Assembly (NCBI GenBank): GCA_030248215.1
Contig: JASANG010000753.1
Location: 186,001 to 250,000, forward strand
Source: Enoplolaimus lenunculus
Taxonomy: Eukaryota > Nematoda > Enoplea > Enoplida > Thoracostomopsidae
Length of the DNA: 64,000 nucleotides
Reading direction: 5' to 3'
Shown: piece by piece, positions 22,665 to 32,767 of the stretch
Layout of the letters: the number at the start of each line of letters is the position of its first letter
How positions within the stretch are numbered: position 1 is the first letter of the stretch
Translations under genes and position numbers: made by a program
The notes under the pieces: generated by a model
The model's input: only the letters and a program-made list of their open reading frames with translations
What the model was told of the DNA's origin: nothing
The model's database searches: none

Positions 22665-22955
22665 AGCTGCGTACCTCTATTCGCACCCCATATGGCGCAG
22701 ACCTTAAGCTGCCATGGCAACCACCTTTCCTCCACAATTGAAAAAACCATAAATTTAATTTCCTGATTTCAAACGGTCGTTTAAATTTAAGGTTTTTTCA
22801 ATTATGAAGCAAATCTTGTTTGCCTTAGCTGGGTGTCTATTTGAACCCCATTTGGGTCAGTCCTTAAAGCTGCTATAGCAACCGCGTTTGCCCCATAATT
22901 TCAAAACCCTTAAAATTATACGAGACCGTTTAAAATCACAGGAAATTAAATTTGT
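22665..22955. repeat. Diverged tandem duplication with hairpin
   Basis: GCACCCCATATGGCGCAGACC... and GAACCCCATTTGGGTCAGTCC... are two diverged copies of about 125 bp; between them AATTGAAAAAACC and GGTTTTTTCAATT form an inverted repeat. Origin unknown. Confidence 0.5.
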
Positions 22956-23179
22956 GATTTGGATGTTCACTTGACTGATTTTAAAAGGGGACATTGCCCA
23001 ATTCACCACCCGAAACTGCATTTTAGCAGTTGACTGCATAAATTTTACGCTAAAAGTACTTTGATTTCGGTTAATTTTAAGTGTATTTGGCTCGAAAGTA
23101 CATTTTATTAATTTCGCATGAACTGGTCGCAGATATAGGACTTCTGAGAAGTAGTATACGCGATTGAACCAAGCTGGTG

Positions 23180-23305
23180 CCCAGGGCACCAAGCTAGCTG
23201 GGGGCTAAACATTTTTCAAACGGTACATACAAGGGTTTGCGGTGACTTGCAAGCAAGGTTGACAATTTTCTAGAGGGCCAAAATGGTTTCTGGAGGGCTG
23301 AGTTT
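23180..23305 (+). repeat. Dispersed repeat L (CTCACTTTGCTAGGGGGG), copy 1
   Basis: Words GGGGGCTAAACATTTTTCA, GACTTGCAAGCAAGGTTGA and AATTTTCTAGAGGG are shared with 25495, 27012, 27472, 34168 and 34329. Confidence 0.6.
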
Positions 23306-24300
23306 GCCCCTGTACCGTTTCTGGTTGCGTGCGCGGACGTAACACATTTGGATCCACGGCAGACCGTCCTAAGATGTAAAACCAAATTAGGGGTGACGAT
23401 TTACCTTTCATTATGTCTTTTGTCTCCGTTCGTCTTCGTTCGTTACCGTTCAATGATTAACGCGAATCCTTTGCGGGCCAAACTGAACAGTGACGGACGG
23501 CGACGAACGGCGACGTACGACAAATGTATCGAGCCACTATTATTGCAACAAGTTGCAATAATTGCAGGCTCAAATCCGTATAACCAGTTAGCAATGCGGT
23601 TTTAATTTTCAAACCAGCGAATACTTGCAGTTACAGATCGCAAAATTTGCACAGAAGTAGAGTAAAACACAAATATGAAAAAAATTTTCAAATTTCGATA
23701 CGAGACCTATTGATAAACTGTGATCGTATTTTCCAATGCGTATAGCACCTATCACCAGCTAGCGAAATACCGTTTCAAACGAACAAACTCATTTGGTTGT
23801 GTATCTCAAAATTGGTACAGAAGTAGGACAAATACGCAAACCTGCGCTAAATTTTGTAATTTTTTAGCCGTTCGCTGGTTCGAAAGTTACACGACCAATC
23901 GCCAACTGGTAATAGGTGCTAGACACGTTTGAGAATACAGATTCTGGAATGCTGCGCATAAAGTTAAAAAATTGGCTAATTTTAGATTATAGAATTAAAA
24001 AAATGCCTGTAAAAAGTATTGCAAAATCCGTCTGGTTTGTAATTTCTTAGATCTTCTAACCTGGTTTCGAGTGAAACAAATGTGTGTTTTCGTGTAACTT
24101 TTTCGTGTCTTTTCAGCAAATCAGGGCGATATATCTCTCGTATCATTCCTTTTGTATACGATTCCGACTTTTATGTCTTTAACAATTTTTTTGCCTAATT
24201 CTATTGGTTCATTGTCATTATTAATATTAATGGCAGGTATGTATTTTGTTTTTTGTAAGCAAACTGTTACAAAAGTTACGCTAACAGTAGCAACAGTTTT
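23306..24300. other. No gene seen
   Basis: 23420-23530 has CCGTTCGTCTTCGTTCG and GACGGACGGCGACG words, as in the small palindromic element at 47347-47481. Two near-parallel passages (23590-23660 and 23770-23900, both with AAACCAGCGAATAC/AGCCGTTCGCTGG-like words around a GACCTAT border) suggest an old repeat. No exon found. Confidence 0.35.
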
Positions 24301-24315
24301 GAGTGTTTTTTACTA

Positions 24316-24592
24316 TAGATGGGCGCCGCATATCCGGATATCCTGATATTCGGATATGAAAAATATCCGGATATGTATCCGAAAAGAATGTGTATTTGGA
24401 TATCCGGAAATGAAAAATCATTGAAAAGAAATGTGTATATGGATATTTGGATATGAAATATATCCGGATAACTATTCGAAATGAAATGTTTATCCGGATA
24501 TCGGGATATGAATAATATCCGGATATGTTTCCGAAAGGAAATGTTTATCCGGATATCCGGATATGAAAAATATCTCCATAAAGTATGCGAAA
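24316..24592. repeat. ATCCGGATATG minisatellite-like repeat J
   Basis: About five imperfect units of roughly 55 bp, each with TATCCGGATATGAAAAATAT and a GAAATGTGTAT-like linker. Sequence is rich in the self-complementary ATCCGGAT. The start (GATGGGCGCCGCATATCCGG) resembles a TIR-element end. Confidence 0.6.
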
Positions 24593-25132
24593 AGAAGCGT
24601 GTATGACTATAATGTTCACTAGCGGATTCTGAGAGCTGACGTACGCCCCACCGCCAGAAATGTTGTACATTAAAATGGTAATATCTCTACAATACAATTT
24701 ATCTTCCCGATAAAATCGCCACATATATAGCATACAGTAAAAATTGCGTTTCGTAAACATTTGCCAACCCACCCTCACGTCTCAAATTTCTGGATCCGCC
24801 GCTACCCACGCCTTAATATGTCCTTTGCCCTTTTACTAGAATGCAATATCCTATATCCGACCCGAAAGCTCCAGAAAAACTTGAGAAAATAAGCATTTTA
24901 CATTCCGTTGAATATCCTGTAGAATTTTTGCGACAGATTTCAATACGAATCAAAATCAGTTTGCATTCGTTGCATTCAACTTATTATGGGTATCCGTGGT
25001 ACAACAATTGGCGTTTGTGACGTCCCAGTTTGGAACTGAAAGAAATGGCACGTTTGGGATTCGACATACATTTCGCCAAAAATTGTTGCGATTAGCAGAT
25101 TTCCAGCTTTAAAGTAAACCAGTTGCATACAT
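24593..25132. other. No gene seen
   Basis: Unique AT-rich sequence; no exon, RNA gene or repeat recognised. Confidence 0.4.
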
Positions 25133-25302
25133 TTGTCCAAGGAAAAATTTGAGTGATTCCACAGAGTAGACCGGACTGCTACATAAATACGGTTGTGTCC
25201 ATGGTACCTTATGGCACTTGTCCAAGGAAAAATTTGAGTGATTCCACAGAGTAGACCGGACTGCTACATAAATACGGTTGTGTCCATGGTACCTTATGGC
25301 AC
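25133..25302 (+). repeat. Perfect 85-bp tandem duplication
   Basis: 25133-25217 and 25218-25302 are identical, both starting TTGTCCAAGGAAAAATTTGA and ending CCTTATGGCAC. Identity means a very recent duplication or an assembly stutter. Confidence 0.95.
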
Positions 25303-25360
25303 TTTTTGTGGCAAGGGTAAATTTTATATTGTGAACGGCGCATTAGTCTATACAAAATAA

Positions 25361-25490
25361 AGCCCATGTTAATTATAAGGACGTGCTCGCTAAACCTAAA
25401 CCCGAAGCCTAAACCTAAGCGAAACCTAACACTAAACTTAAGCCTTAAACCTTAAATCTGAGCATCCCACTCTCAATGTCCCGGGCCTGT
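25361..25490 (+). repeat. T-core element, worn copy (c-like end)
   Basis: AGCCCATGTTAATTATAAGG, then CCTAAACCTAAGCG-type degenerate hexamers. Right end near CCCGGGCCTG, not a clear terminus. Confidence 0.5.
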
Positions 25491-25494
25491 ATAT

Positions 25495-25645
25495 GAACGT
25501 AGCCAGCTCGTCAAGCTGCTGAGGGCGAAAAATATTTTTACGAATGGCATACAAGGAGTTTTCGTTGACTTACAAGCAAGGTTGAAAATTTTGTTGAAGG
25601 GTGCCAATTAGTTTCCAGTGTAGACTGAGCCACATTCTCTCATTG
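25495..25645 (+). repeat. Dispersed repeat L, copy 2
   Basis: GTAGCCAGCTCGTCAAGCTG start and GACTTACAAGCAAGGTTGA core. Confidence 0.6.
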
Positions 25646-26274
25646 CCTTCGGGATAGGGTTCGTGTAAATAACATGGGTCTAAAAAATAGACAATATTGA
25701 AATGTCGAAAAAATACCAGCTCAAATTCATCGAGTTACCTGTTAAATCAGTCAAAATATTCAATTTTGTCCCGCTGAGGGAAAAAGACAGTATTACTGGT
25801 TGGTTAGTCTTTGATCTTTGCTGGTTTCACCGCTATACCCTTACCGCATTAGTATAATTACACACAAAGAGTTTGCTGGTTGACTCTGTTATTGATTTTT
25901 GAAGTTGAATTTTGTGTTTTTAAGATTATAATAAAATGTTGTTTATATTCAATTTTAACAATCATTTCAGTTCCCTGTTGTATTGTGATTTGTGAATTAA
26001 GGTTGTACAGTGACAGATCATAGAATTTTACACGGGAGGGGGTATCTAGTATATGCCCAAACTCAATAGTCCAGCATGAAAGCGGTATGCAATCTTTGTA
26101 AACTGCATCTTAATACAAAATTTTGGCTTTGATTCTGGCTTAAAATAAACAATTAGCCTGAATCCTCGTTTAGGATCGGCCAATAGAAGGTTATGGAATA
26201 TTTTAGACGTATTGGGGGTATAAAATTGCTTGTCGCGGCCGACGAAAACATTGTCTGAGTTTGTAAGACATGTA
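25646..26274. other. No gene; repeat M fragment at 26060-26190
   Basis: 26105-26140 has the M signature (CATCTTAATACAAAATTTTGG). Otherwise unique AT-rich sequence. Confidence 0.35.
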
Positions 26275-26439
26275 GGTACATGTATTGATCAGGGGCGGAA
26301 CGTTTTTTGCCAGACTACAATGGAGTAAGCTTACTATTTACACTATTTTTCGTTTAAATTTAGGCTTTAGATATAAGCTCATTCTTACGCTTTAGGAGTA
26401 TGTTGATACTACTGTTACGGCACTGTTCTATGCATTGGT
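26275..26439 (-). repeat. T-core element, short worn copy
   Basis: TACATGTATTGATCAGGGGC start, GGCACTGTTCTATGCATTGG end; core reduced to a few words. Confidence 0.65.
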
Positions 26440-26654
26440 TGATACGTTTTAGCCAAACTAATCAATGATGACAAAAAAATTTTGGCTAATTTTGAAGCTT
26501 CGCAGCCTTTACCCTTTCTCGCATAAAGTCCTACCAGCAGCAAAGAATTTGAAAAATGTGGACATGCAATTGATACCCAATCCGACGTATTTTAACAATT
26601 CCTTGGATGTGCAGACCCAATTCTCCCTAAAACGCAAAAGCTCGTTCTGGCTGG

Positions 26655-26740
26655 GGCGCCAAGTGATGTATCACTGACTGGTCATAGTAACCGCCGCCCA
26701 ATCGAGAGACCGGGGTTCGAATCTTACGTTGAAATGAAAT
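26655..26740 (+). repeat. tRNA-like SINE head
   Basis: GACCGGGGTTCGAATCTTAC is a strong Pol III B box; an A-box-like CACTGACTGGTCATAGTAACC precedes it. Anticodon arm does not fold well, so it is read as SINE-derived. Confidence 0.45.
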
Positions 26741-26767
26741 CGCAAATCAAACAGGTCCGTAGCCATA

Positions 26768-27011
26768 CACAAAAAAGTATTTCTGAATTTATTCAGAAAA
26801 GTGTTTTCTGTGGCAAATCTGAAAAGTTTTGCTGATATTTAAGACGATTTTTCTAAAAATAACTGGAAAACGTTTATTTTCAGACTTTATTTCAAAACGT
26901 TTTTTGAAACATTTCTGTTATAACAGAAATACTTTTCAAGTGCACCTTGCTAATCATATTTCTCAAATGTAAGAAGTTTTTTCTTAAGTATCAGAAATAT
27001 TATTTTGAGTG
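26768..27011. mobile_element. TA-MITE family 3 (TTTCTGAA-rich), copy 2
   Basis: Starts CACAAAAAAGTATTTCTG after TA (26766-26767) and ends TTATTTTGAGTG; the right flank is CA instead of TA. Colinear with 10654-10899 and 47600-47845. Confidence 0.83.
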
Positions 27012-27170
27012 CAGCTCACCTTGCTAGTGGGCTAAAATTTTTCAAGGTGGTGCGCATACTAGGGTTTTCAATGAGTTATAAGCAAGGTTAAAAGATTTCT
27101 AGGAGGAGTCAAAAAATTTTCCGGGGGGGCCCAAAAATTTTTCACACACCCCTTGGGGCTACCGGCCCCG
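27012..27170 (+). repeat. Dispersed repeat L, copy 3
   Basis: CAGCTCACCTTGCTAGTGGG then GAGTTATAAGCAAGG. It abuts the right end of the TA-MITE, which appears to have landed in or beside it. Confidence 0.6.
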
Positions 27171-27471
27171 ATATGAAATAAAAAATATTCATGCCGGAAA
27201 GAATTAAACTTTGCAAAATGAGATTTAGCTTTGCGTGTAAAGCTATCAAAACGCTTATTTTGTGACTCGATAGCTTTTGCTGAATTAAAGTTAGGGTTCT
27301 TCAACCCTGCCAATATTTGTCTCGCGGGTAATGCAGAGTCAATTGACCACTGATATACATCTCTTTGCCGCACCCCACAGGATTCTGTTGTATTTGTATT
27401 CGACAACCACCCGTGTCGCTTGTTCCATTGCCTATTATACTTCATGATATATGACTGCTTCTCTGGCCCGT
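27171..27471. other. No gene assigned
   Basis: The 125-codon minus frame over 27068-27445 starts at a real ATG (near 27445) but runs on into repeat L at its end, and I recognise no family in it. I leave it uncalled. Confidence 0.35.
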
Positions 27472-27632
27472 ACCCAGACGGGGTCCAGATGAAAGACTTA
27501 GACCTCTAAAAATTTTCGCCCCCCCCCCCAAAAATTTTTCAACCTTGCTTATAAGTCATCGAAAACGCTTGTATGCTCTTTCTGAAAAATGTTTTTGTCC
27601 CCGCCTAGCAAAGTGAGCTGGCTTCGAGACTG
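27472..27632 (-). repeat. Dispersed repeat L, copy 4 (minus)
   Basis: Read on minus: GCCAGCTCACTTTGCTAGGC ... CTTATAAGCAAGGTTG. Contains a long C run at 27520-27531. Confidence 0.6.
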
Positions 27633-28051
27633 TTGGTTCTTGGAAAATTTTAAAATTTAATTTCAATTTTTTTTTGAAATATTATGCTAATTTGCATTTT
27701 GGTTTCTATAGATTGATGTCTGACTGTGTGTGTGTGTGCCCCTTTTTCTTAAGCGAGGGGTGTGGTCACTATATGGACCGAGTACTGGTTTTGGGTTTTA
27801 AACCAGTGATATTTTATTTGCCAACTGCGCCCATTTTTTAGAAATGTTGTTAAGGATATATATTGACCCTTTGTATACAGTAACCCTGAGCTGGAAATGT
27901 GTCATGAGTGTGTCTGACTGACTACCCTGTGACTTGAGATAACATTAAACTTTATTATACCTGCTCAAGACAAATTTTAATTTTATATATACTCTTAACA
28001 AAAAGTTATGGCTGAATTACGTTCACATTCATTCGGCTAGACAGCAGCGTT
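27633..28051. other. No gene seen
   Basis: Contains a short (TG)n run near 27725-27738. Nothing else recognised. Confidence 0.4.
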
Positions 28052-28338
28052 AAAGCTCTATTCACACGTGTAGTTTTTGCTGCAAGGACTGGCAGCTGCA
28101 AATTGTACGCAGAACTTGCATTTTTTCGTGAGCCAATGAGAAAGCGCCTGCAATAAATTCAGTCAACTTTGCATGGTTCTTCACACATGTGAACTAAAAC
28201 TCCCAGCAATGATTTTTAATGAATTATTTGCAGCTGCAAATTTTTCAAACGGGATTTTGGATAAAACTTGCAAGTGCAAGTTGCAGCTGCAAGTTTTCAC
28301 AGCAAAAACTTGAACGTGTGAATAGAAGAGCTTTACAT
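28052..28338. mobile_element. CTTGCA-rich inverted-repeat element N, copy 2
   Basis: Terminal inverted repeats AAAGCTCTATTCACACGTG and CGTGTGAATAGAAGAGCTTT. Interior filled with CAGCTGCAA and CTTGCA words. The best preserved copy of this family. Confidence 0.82.
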
Positions 28339-28355
28339 ATTCGATGCATATGAAA

Positions 28356-28450
28356 CAGGGTGTAAACCGAAAATAAAAATAGCCGAATCGGAAACGGATA
28401 GTAACCAAACGGAAATGTAAAGGGACACTGAGTTTTACCGGAAACATATA
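28356..28450. repeat. hAT-like TTTCCG-family fragment
   Basis: Starts CAGGGTGTAAACCGAAAATA and continues with CGGAAACGG words; no right terminus. Confidence 0.5.
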
Positions 28451-28654
28451 TTCGGTTAATACACAGTGATTATAAATTCACTCAAGAGATAACATTCAAT
28501 TTGTGATGAATAAGATTGAACAACATAAAAGCTCACCTCCGAGCTATGAACCATATGCATCAAATCTTTGACACATGACCTGTAAGATACTTGTAATACT
28601 TTCACCCCTCTTTTAATGTGTTCCCCCACAAATGTCCCATCAAATAACGAATCC

Positions 28655-28815
28655 GAGCCGAAGCCTAAGCGTAAGCCTAAGCCTATGCCTAAGCCTAAGC
28701 CTAAGACTACGCCTAAGCCTAAGCCTATGCCTAAGCCTAAGCCTAAGCCTAAGCCTAAGCCTAAGCCTATGCCTAAGCCTAAGCCTAAGCCTAGCCTATG
28801 CCTAAGCCTAAGCAT
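28655..28815 (-). repeat. Interstitial (TTAGGC)n array without element ends
   Basis: About 25 hexamers, read as (GCCTAA)n on the plus strand, many exact and the rest single-base variants such as GCCTAT. None of the T-core termini or spacer modules are present within several hundred bases. It is the purest TTAGGC tract in the window. The open frames over it are translations of the array. Confidence 0.9.
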
Positions 28816-28859
28816 GTGATAATGTATAACACTGGATGGAACGTAGCTTTCAATTAAAT

Positions 28860-29532
28860 TTACACTATTGCGATGGGGGGGGCAAGTAGACAACTACCAC
28901 CCATGACCCCCCGATTATTTCGTGCTCTACATTATATTTTTACAGCTATTGTTTTTCGTTGGTCTGTATCAAAAACAAACCGCTCCATGATAAGTGCCTG
29001 TAGGCGGCTATGCCACTCTTGAATCATATTTCAAACTAAAAACTATTTAATCCGGCCGCGTTACTGAATCTTAGCGATAAGCTTACATCGGGATACAACT
29101 GAACGGAGTTGTGGTTTGGGGGAGCTATCAGACCAATAAATCATGAACTTCTCACAGTGTCGTGGCTACAGCGTTCCTACCACGGTATACCTCTGCAAGA
29201 CGGCCTATCGCGGTGGCGTTTGGGTATCCATGCCGCGGGCCTGGTTTAATGCATGAAATAAATCGACAGATTGTGGGCAGATTTCACTCAGGTTCACGTA
29301 AAAGATATGGAAATGTTTTTCAAATCTGCTTTAAACTATTCAAATCAACCTTCCAATGGGATTCGGTTGAAATCAATCAGTAATCCTCGTATTTTATTGG
29401 GTTTTAAACCGGAACGAAGCGTTAATCAAAACCGGCACTTTTGCACTTTTTCATTATATATAAAATAGCAAAATTTTAGCTTATTTTATTGCTCACGAGC
29501 GGTATTCTCTCAACTGTGCTTATGCCCTGACT
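28860..29532. other. No gene assigned
   Basis: 29150-29260 is less AT-rich (CCATGCCGCGGGCCTGG) and slightly tRNA/SINE-like, but no A/B-box pair is convincing. No splice-supported exon. Confidence 0.3.
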
Positions 29533-29735
29533 GGCTCATGTTACTTTTAGGGCCGTCCCGGTTTCTGGCGGGCGTATAAAACAGTATACGCTTACATTTT
29601 AGACGTCATTTTTTGGCTTAAGCTTAGGTTTAGGCGTTAAGGCTTTCGGTTTAGAAATACGCTTTTGCTACGTTTAAGTTTAGGCATAGGCTTAGGAATA
29701 CGGTTGGCACGGCTGCGGATATGTCTATGCGCTGG
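29533..29735 (-). repeat. T-core element, subfamily c left end, atypical right end
   Basis: GGCTCATGTTACTTTTAGGG at the left, but the right end (GCACGGCTGCGGATATG, TCTATGCGCTGG) resembles a worn subfamily b terminus. Possibly a hybrid. Confidence 0.55.
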
Positions 29736-29912
29736 TTCAAAAGTTACAAGACCTAACGCTAACTTGTGAAACGGCTACAGGTGTTTGGAACCACGACAGG
29801 TCCACAAGGATTCGCCAAAATATAATTGTTAAAACCTGAAAATTGCCAAAATTTGAGGGTCTGAGCACTTACTTGAAACATGCTACATTTAGCAATACGC
29901 ATTAGATAACGT

Positions 29913-30010
29913 GACCGATGTATAGATCAGAGGTGGAACATATTTGCACGGGACTGAAATATTGTAAAGCTTAAGGTTTAAGCTATTCTTAGGCTTAGGT
30001 TTAGGCTGAG
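29913..30010 (-). repeat. T-core element cut short by another element
   Basis: GACCGATGTATAGATCAGAG, then TTAGGC words up to TTAGGCTGAG, where CAGGGTGTAACCGCAATTTC (hAT-like start) takes over at 30011. Confidence 0.6.
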
Positions 30011-30130
30011 CAGGGTGTAACCGCAATTTCAATACCGATTAGAGTTCCGATTCAAAAACGAGTTCCGATTCCGATTCTGATTATACTGCACAATCAATCT
30101 AAATCGGAATTTGTAAATACGTTGCATAAA
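30011..30130. repeat. hAT-like element, GATTCCGATTCCG family, left part
   Basis: CAGGGTGTAACCGCAATTTC followed by repeated GTTCCGATTC words. A related left end (GGGCGCAACCGCAATTTC) is at 4959. Right end not found. Confidence 0.5.
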
Positions 30131-30296
30131 AATTCTGTTTATCTATTAAACTGCTTTCAATGAGTTAACTTATCAATAATTGATTGCAGTTTTGCTTTAC
30201 AGAACAAAAATCATCGCCAATTTGTTCATGTCACATTTTTGAAAGTCACTCTTGAGGTATTAGCTGCTTGAAAATCTGTGCTAACAGCCATGTACT

Positions 30297-30612
30297 TCAG
30301 TGTGATCCGAATAAGAAAGGGGGACTGATATTTATTTGGCTTCTCCAGAGGGTACCCCCTGTTATTCTGTTACGGACTGTTATTTATTTTTAACCCGCCC
30401 TACACCGCAATATGTTAATTCGACCTTACACCATCTCTTATGTCATTTTCTCTTTTAGGCACGACCGACCTTCCTCAGCATTTTTGTTGGTTGTCATGTC
30501 CGTTGTTTCGAATTCAGCTTAATTTGATCCTGGATTCATTTGTGCGCTTCAATTAGGGATAATTGACATTTATGGATTCTAATTGCTTATTACCCCTCTT
30601 ATTCGGGTCACT
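30297..30612 (-). repeat. Dispersed repeat K, copy 3, with inverted ends
   Basis: CAGTGTGATCCGAATAAG at the left and CTTATTCGGGTCACTG at the right are inverted repeats, so this family is a TIR transposon. Internal match to copy 1 (GGCTTCTCCAGAGGGTACC). Confidence 0.7.
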
Positions 30613-30663
30613 GCAGTAGACGAAGTTTGTGACTCTGTTGATGTAAACTGTGAAAGATTTATC

Positions 30664-30848
30664 GGTCCATGTATAGAACAGGGCCGGAACAGTAGTATAA
30701 GCGAATTCCTAAGCCTACGCCTAAGCCTAAGCGTAAAGATGAGCCTATTCCTAAGCCTAAGCCTAAGCAAACAAATTGGTCTAAAGTTTATACTGTCTCT
30801 ATTATAGCCCCTCCGGAAAACGATCCGGCCCTGTTCTATACATGGGCC
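30664..30848 (+). mobile_element. T-core element, subfamily b
   Basis: GGTCCATGTATAGAACAGGG to CCTGTTCTATACATGGGCC; flanks GATTTATC and GATTCATC agree at 7 of 8. It ends only about 50 bp upstream of the TATA box of the neuropeptide gene. Confidence 0.92.
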
Positions 30849-30900
30849 GATTCATCAATAATTGGTATTTAATACCGATTAAGGGTTTCAGGGTAAATAA

Positions 30901-30907
30901 TATAAAA
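30901..30907 (+). promoter_or_regulatory. TATA box of neuropeptide gene
   Basis: TATAAAA, 70 bp upstream of the ATG at 30977. Start of transcription would be near 30930, giving a 5' UTR of about 45 nt. Inference from motif and spacing. Confidence 0.55.
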
Positions 30908-30976
30908 CCGCATTTAATAATATTGAAATTATTTCCAAAAAAAACACAACACAATAATCAATAAATACTCACCGTT

Positions 30977-31399
30977 ATGTTCGCGAAACATTCCACTGTT
31001 GTATTTTTTCTAATCGCCGGCACTGTCAGTTTGGTTCATGCGGCTGTCGTTGACGCGGAACCGGAACACGACGACGAACTGAGCGAAAAACGATTTGATA
31101 CGTCACGGCTGGCGATGGGATTTGGCAAACGAACCGCTGAAATTAGATGGCCTCAAAATTCTGCATTGTTCGACAACGCTGACGAACCGAAGCATCGAAA
31201 TTACTACAAAAAAGGCGGTGCTGGTACGCGGTCGGGGGCCAAAGACCCCACCAGTCGGTTTTCATCTTTCACTATGGGATTTGGGAAACGCGGAGTAGGG
31301 CCAGACGCACGCGGGCACCGGTTTCAATCGTTTACAATGGGATTCGGCAAACGGCAACCATTAGACGCGTCGGCGATTACGTTTGGCTTCGGACGCTAA
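30977..31399 (+). CDS. MGFamide neuropeptide precursor
   Basis: Complete intronless 140-aa prepropeptide. Residues 1-22 (MFAKHSTVVFFLIAGTVSLVHA) are, apart from length, a textbook signal peptide. Then come four amidation/cleavage units: FDTSRLAMGF-GKR (40-52, after KR), FSSFTMGF-GKR (95-105), FQSFTMGF-GKR (116-126) and QPLDASAITFGF-GR at the very C terminus. Known: GKR/GR is cut by prohormone convertases and the Gly becomes a C-terminal amide; the Q would cyclise to pyroglutamate. Units two and three follow single Arg residues, so either 8-residue peptides or longer forms from the dibasic KK (78-79) and KR sites are possible. The -SFxMGFamide pattern with a final -FGFamide resembles C. elegans NLP-6 (an NLP-5/6, allatostatin-A-like group), recalled from memory and not searched. 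A secreted ligand for a GPCR is expected. Confidence 0.9.
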   Translation: MFAKHSTVVFFLIAGTVSLVHAAVVDAEPEHDDELSEKRFDTSRLAMGFGKRTAEIRWPQNSALFDNADEPKHRNYYKKGGAGTRSGAKDPTSRFSSFTMGFGKRGVGPDARGHRFQSFTMGFGKRQPLDASAITFGFGR

Positions 31400-31599
31400 G
31401 AGCGTATTTATTTAGTACGTCGATTTTTGTATTCAACCCTCAACGATTGGTTGATTCAAGGCAGTTATGTGAAAGTTTGTAAAAAATGTACTACTCAAAT
31501 TGCGAAAGTGGGCTATTTTATGCTGATTTTTTTATATTAAGAATAATGTATATGATTTGATATGGCTGATCAGTAAGGTTATCAACCAAAAATATTATT

Positions 31600-31605
31600 A
31601 ATAAA
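31600..31605 (+). terminator. Poly(A) signal of neuropeptide gene
   Basis: AATAAA about 200 bp after the stop codon, followed by a TGT-containing stretch. First such hexamer downstream of the gene. Confidence 0.55.
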
Positions 31606-31734
31606 ATCTCACTGTATGCTTACGTTTGGAATTTTAAATCATAGTTTTAAGTTTTGAAAATATTAAGAATGTTTCAATTAAAATTACATAGCTATCATTT
31701 CGAAAAAAGAAGGTTACGTGCTATAAAAATTTTT

Positions 31735-31979
31735 GGCCATTGTATAGAACAAGGCTGGAGCAGTATTATAAGCATATTCCTAAGCCTATGCCTAAGCCGA
31801 AGCCTAAGCGTGAGCGTAAGGTTGAGCCTATTACTAAGCGTAAGCCTAAGCCTACGCGTAAGGATGAGCCTATTCCTAAGCCTATGCCTAAGCCTAACGA
31901 AAAAAGTTAGCCTAAAGCTTAAACTGTCTCTATTACAGCCCCGCCGGAAAATTATCCGGCCCTGTTCTATACATGGGCC
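31735..31979 (+). mobile_element. T-core element, subfamily b
   Basis: GGCCATTGTATAGAACAAGG to CCTGTTCTATACATGGGCC. Complete core with two GTAAGGATGAGCCTATT spacers. Target duplication not recognisable. Confidence 0.87.
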
Positions 31980-32104
31980 ATGAGCGTTGTTTGGGTTATA
32001 GACTGAAAAGTGGCCTAAAACGCTTCAATAAAGACCTCAAATTGAGGGAGTTGGTTTTCGCCCTTAAAATTCAGTCTTATAATCGCCTTTCTGTTTTAAA
32101 TTAC

Positions 32105-32296
32105 AGCTAATGTGTAGAACAGGGCCGTAACAGTAGTATAAGTTTATCGCTAAGCTTAAGTCTAAGCCAAAGCCTAGGCGTAACAATGACCTTATACCTA
32201 AGCCTAAGCGTAAGCAAAACCAATTAGTCTAAAGCTTAAGCTTACTCTATTTAAGTCTCGCAGAAAAATGTTTCGCCCTTATGTTTACACAGGACC
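32105..32296 (+). repeat. T-core element, b left end and a-type tail
   Basis: AGCTAATGTGTAGAACAGGG (b-type) joined to GAAAAATGTTTCGCCC and TGTTTACACAGGACC (a-type tail). An apparent hybrid of subfamilies. Confidence 0.65.
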
Positions 32297-32767
32297 GGAG
32301 CAGCCACCCCCATACCCCTCATTTGGACCCCCCCCAATTGGCGCCCACTCTATCCCGCTGAAACAAAAACCGCTGAAGTTTTAAGATGCGTCTGGCTTCT
32401 CGTGCGCAAATTTGAGGGTCCCACCCTGGAGTGTGGGGGGAGCCACCACCCATCACCCTGTTTGCTTCGGCACTGTCTTTACACGCAGGTCGAAAACAGC
32501 AAACAAAAATTTTTTTGACCAGAAACTGGACATTCTAAATATTATAACACTCTTCGACCCACGAATGTTATAAAATCAATCAGTACGGACATGTGTACGA
32601 AGACAATCACAAATAAAACTACTTGTTGAATAGCTTTCTGCTCACACCAGCGTTAATTAACTTAAGGGTAACGTCCACCAAACTACCATAATTGGTTTCC
32701 TAAACCTAAGCCTAACCCTAAAGCGTCATGCAGCCTATTTTATTAATTATGTCTTTATATGTGGAGG
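32297..32767. other. No gene seen
   Basis: 32290-32470 is GC-rich with C and G runs (GGACCCCCCCCAATTGGCG, GGAGTGTGGGGGGAGCC) and looks like repeat-derived sequence of unknown type. Rest is unique. Confidence 0.3.

Noticed and set aside
27068-27445. 125-codon minus-strand frame as a gene
   Set aside because: Its C-terminal third is repeat L sequence, and there is no domain or splice context that I recognise.
28655-28815. A true chromosome end
   Set aside because: Unique sequence and genes continue on both sides; the array is interstitial.
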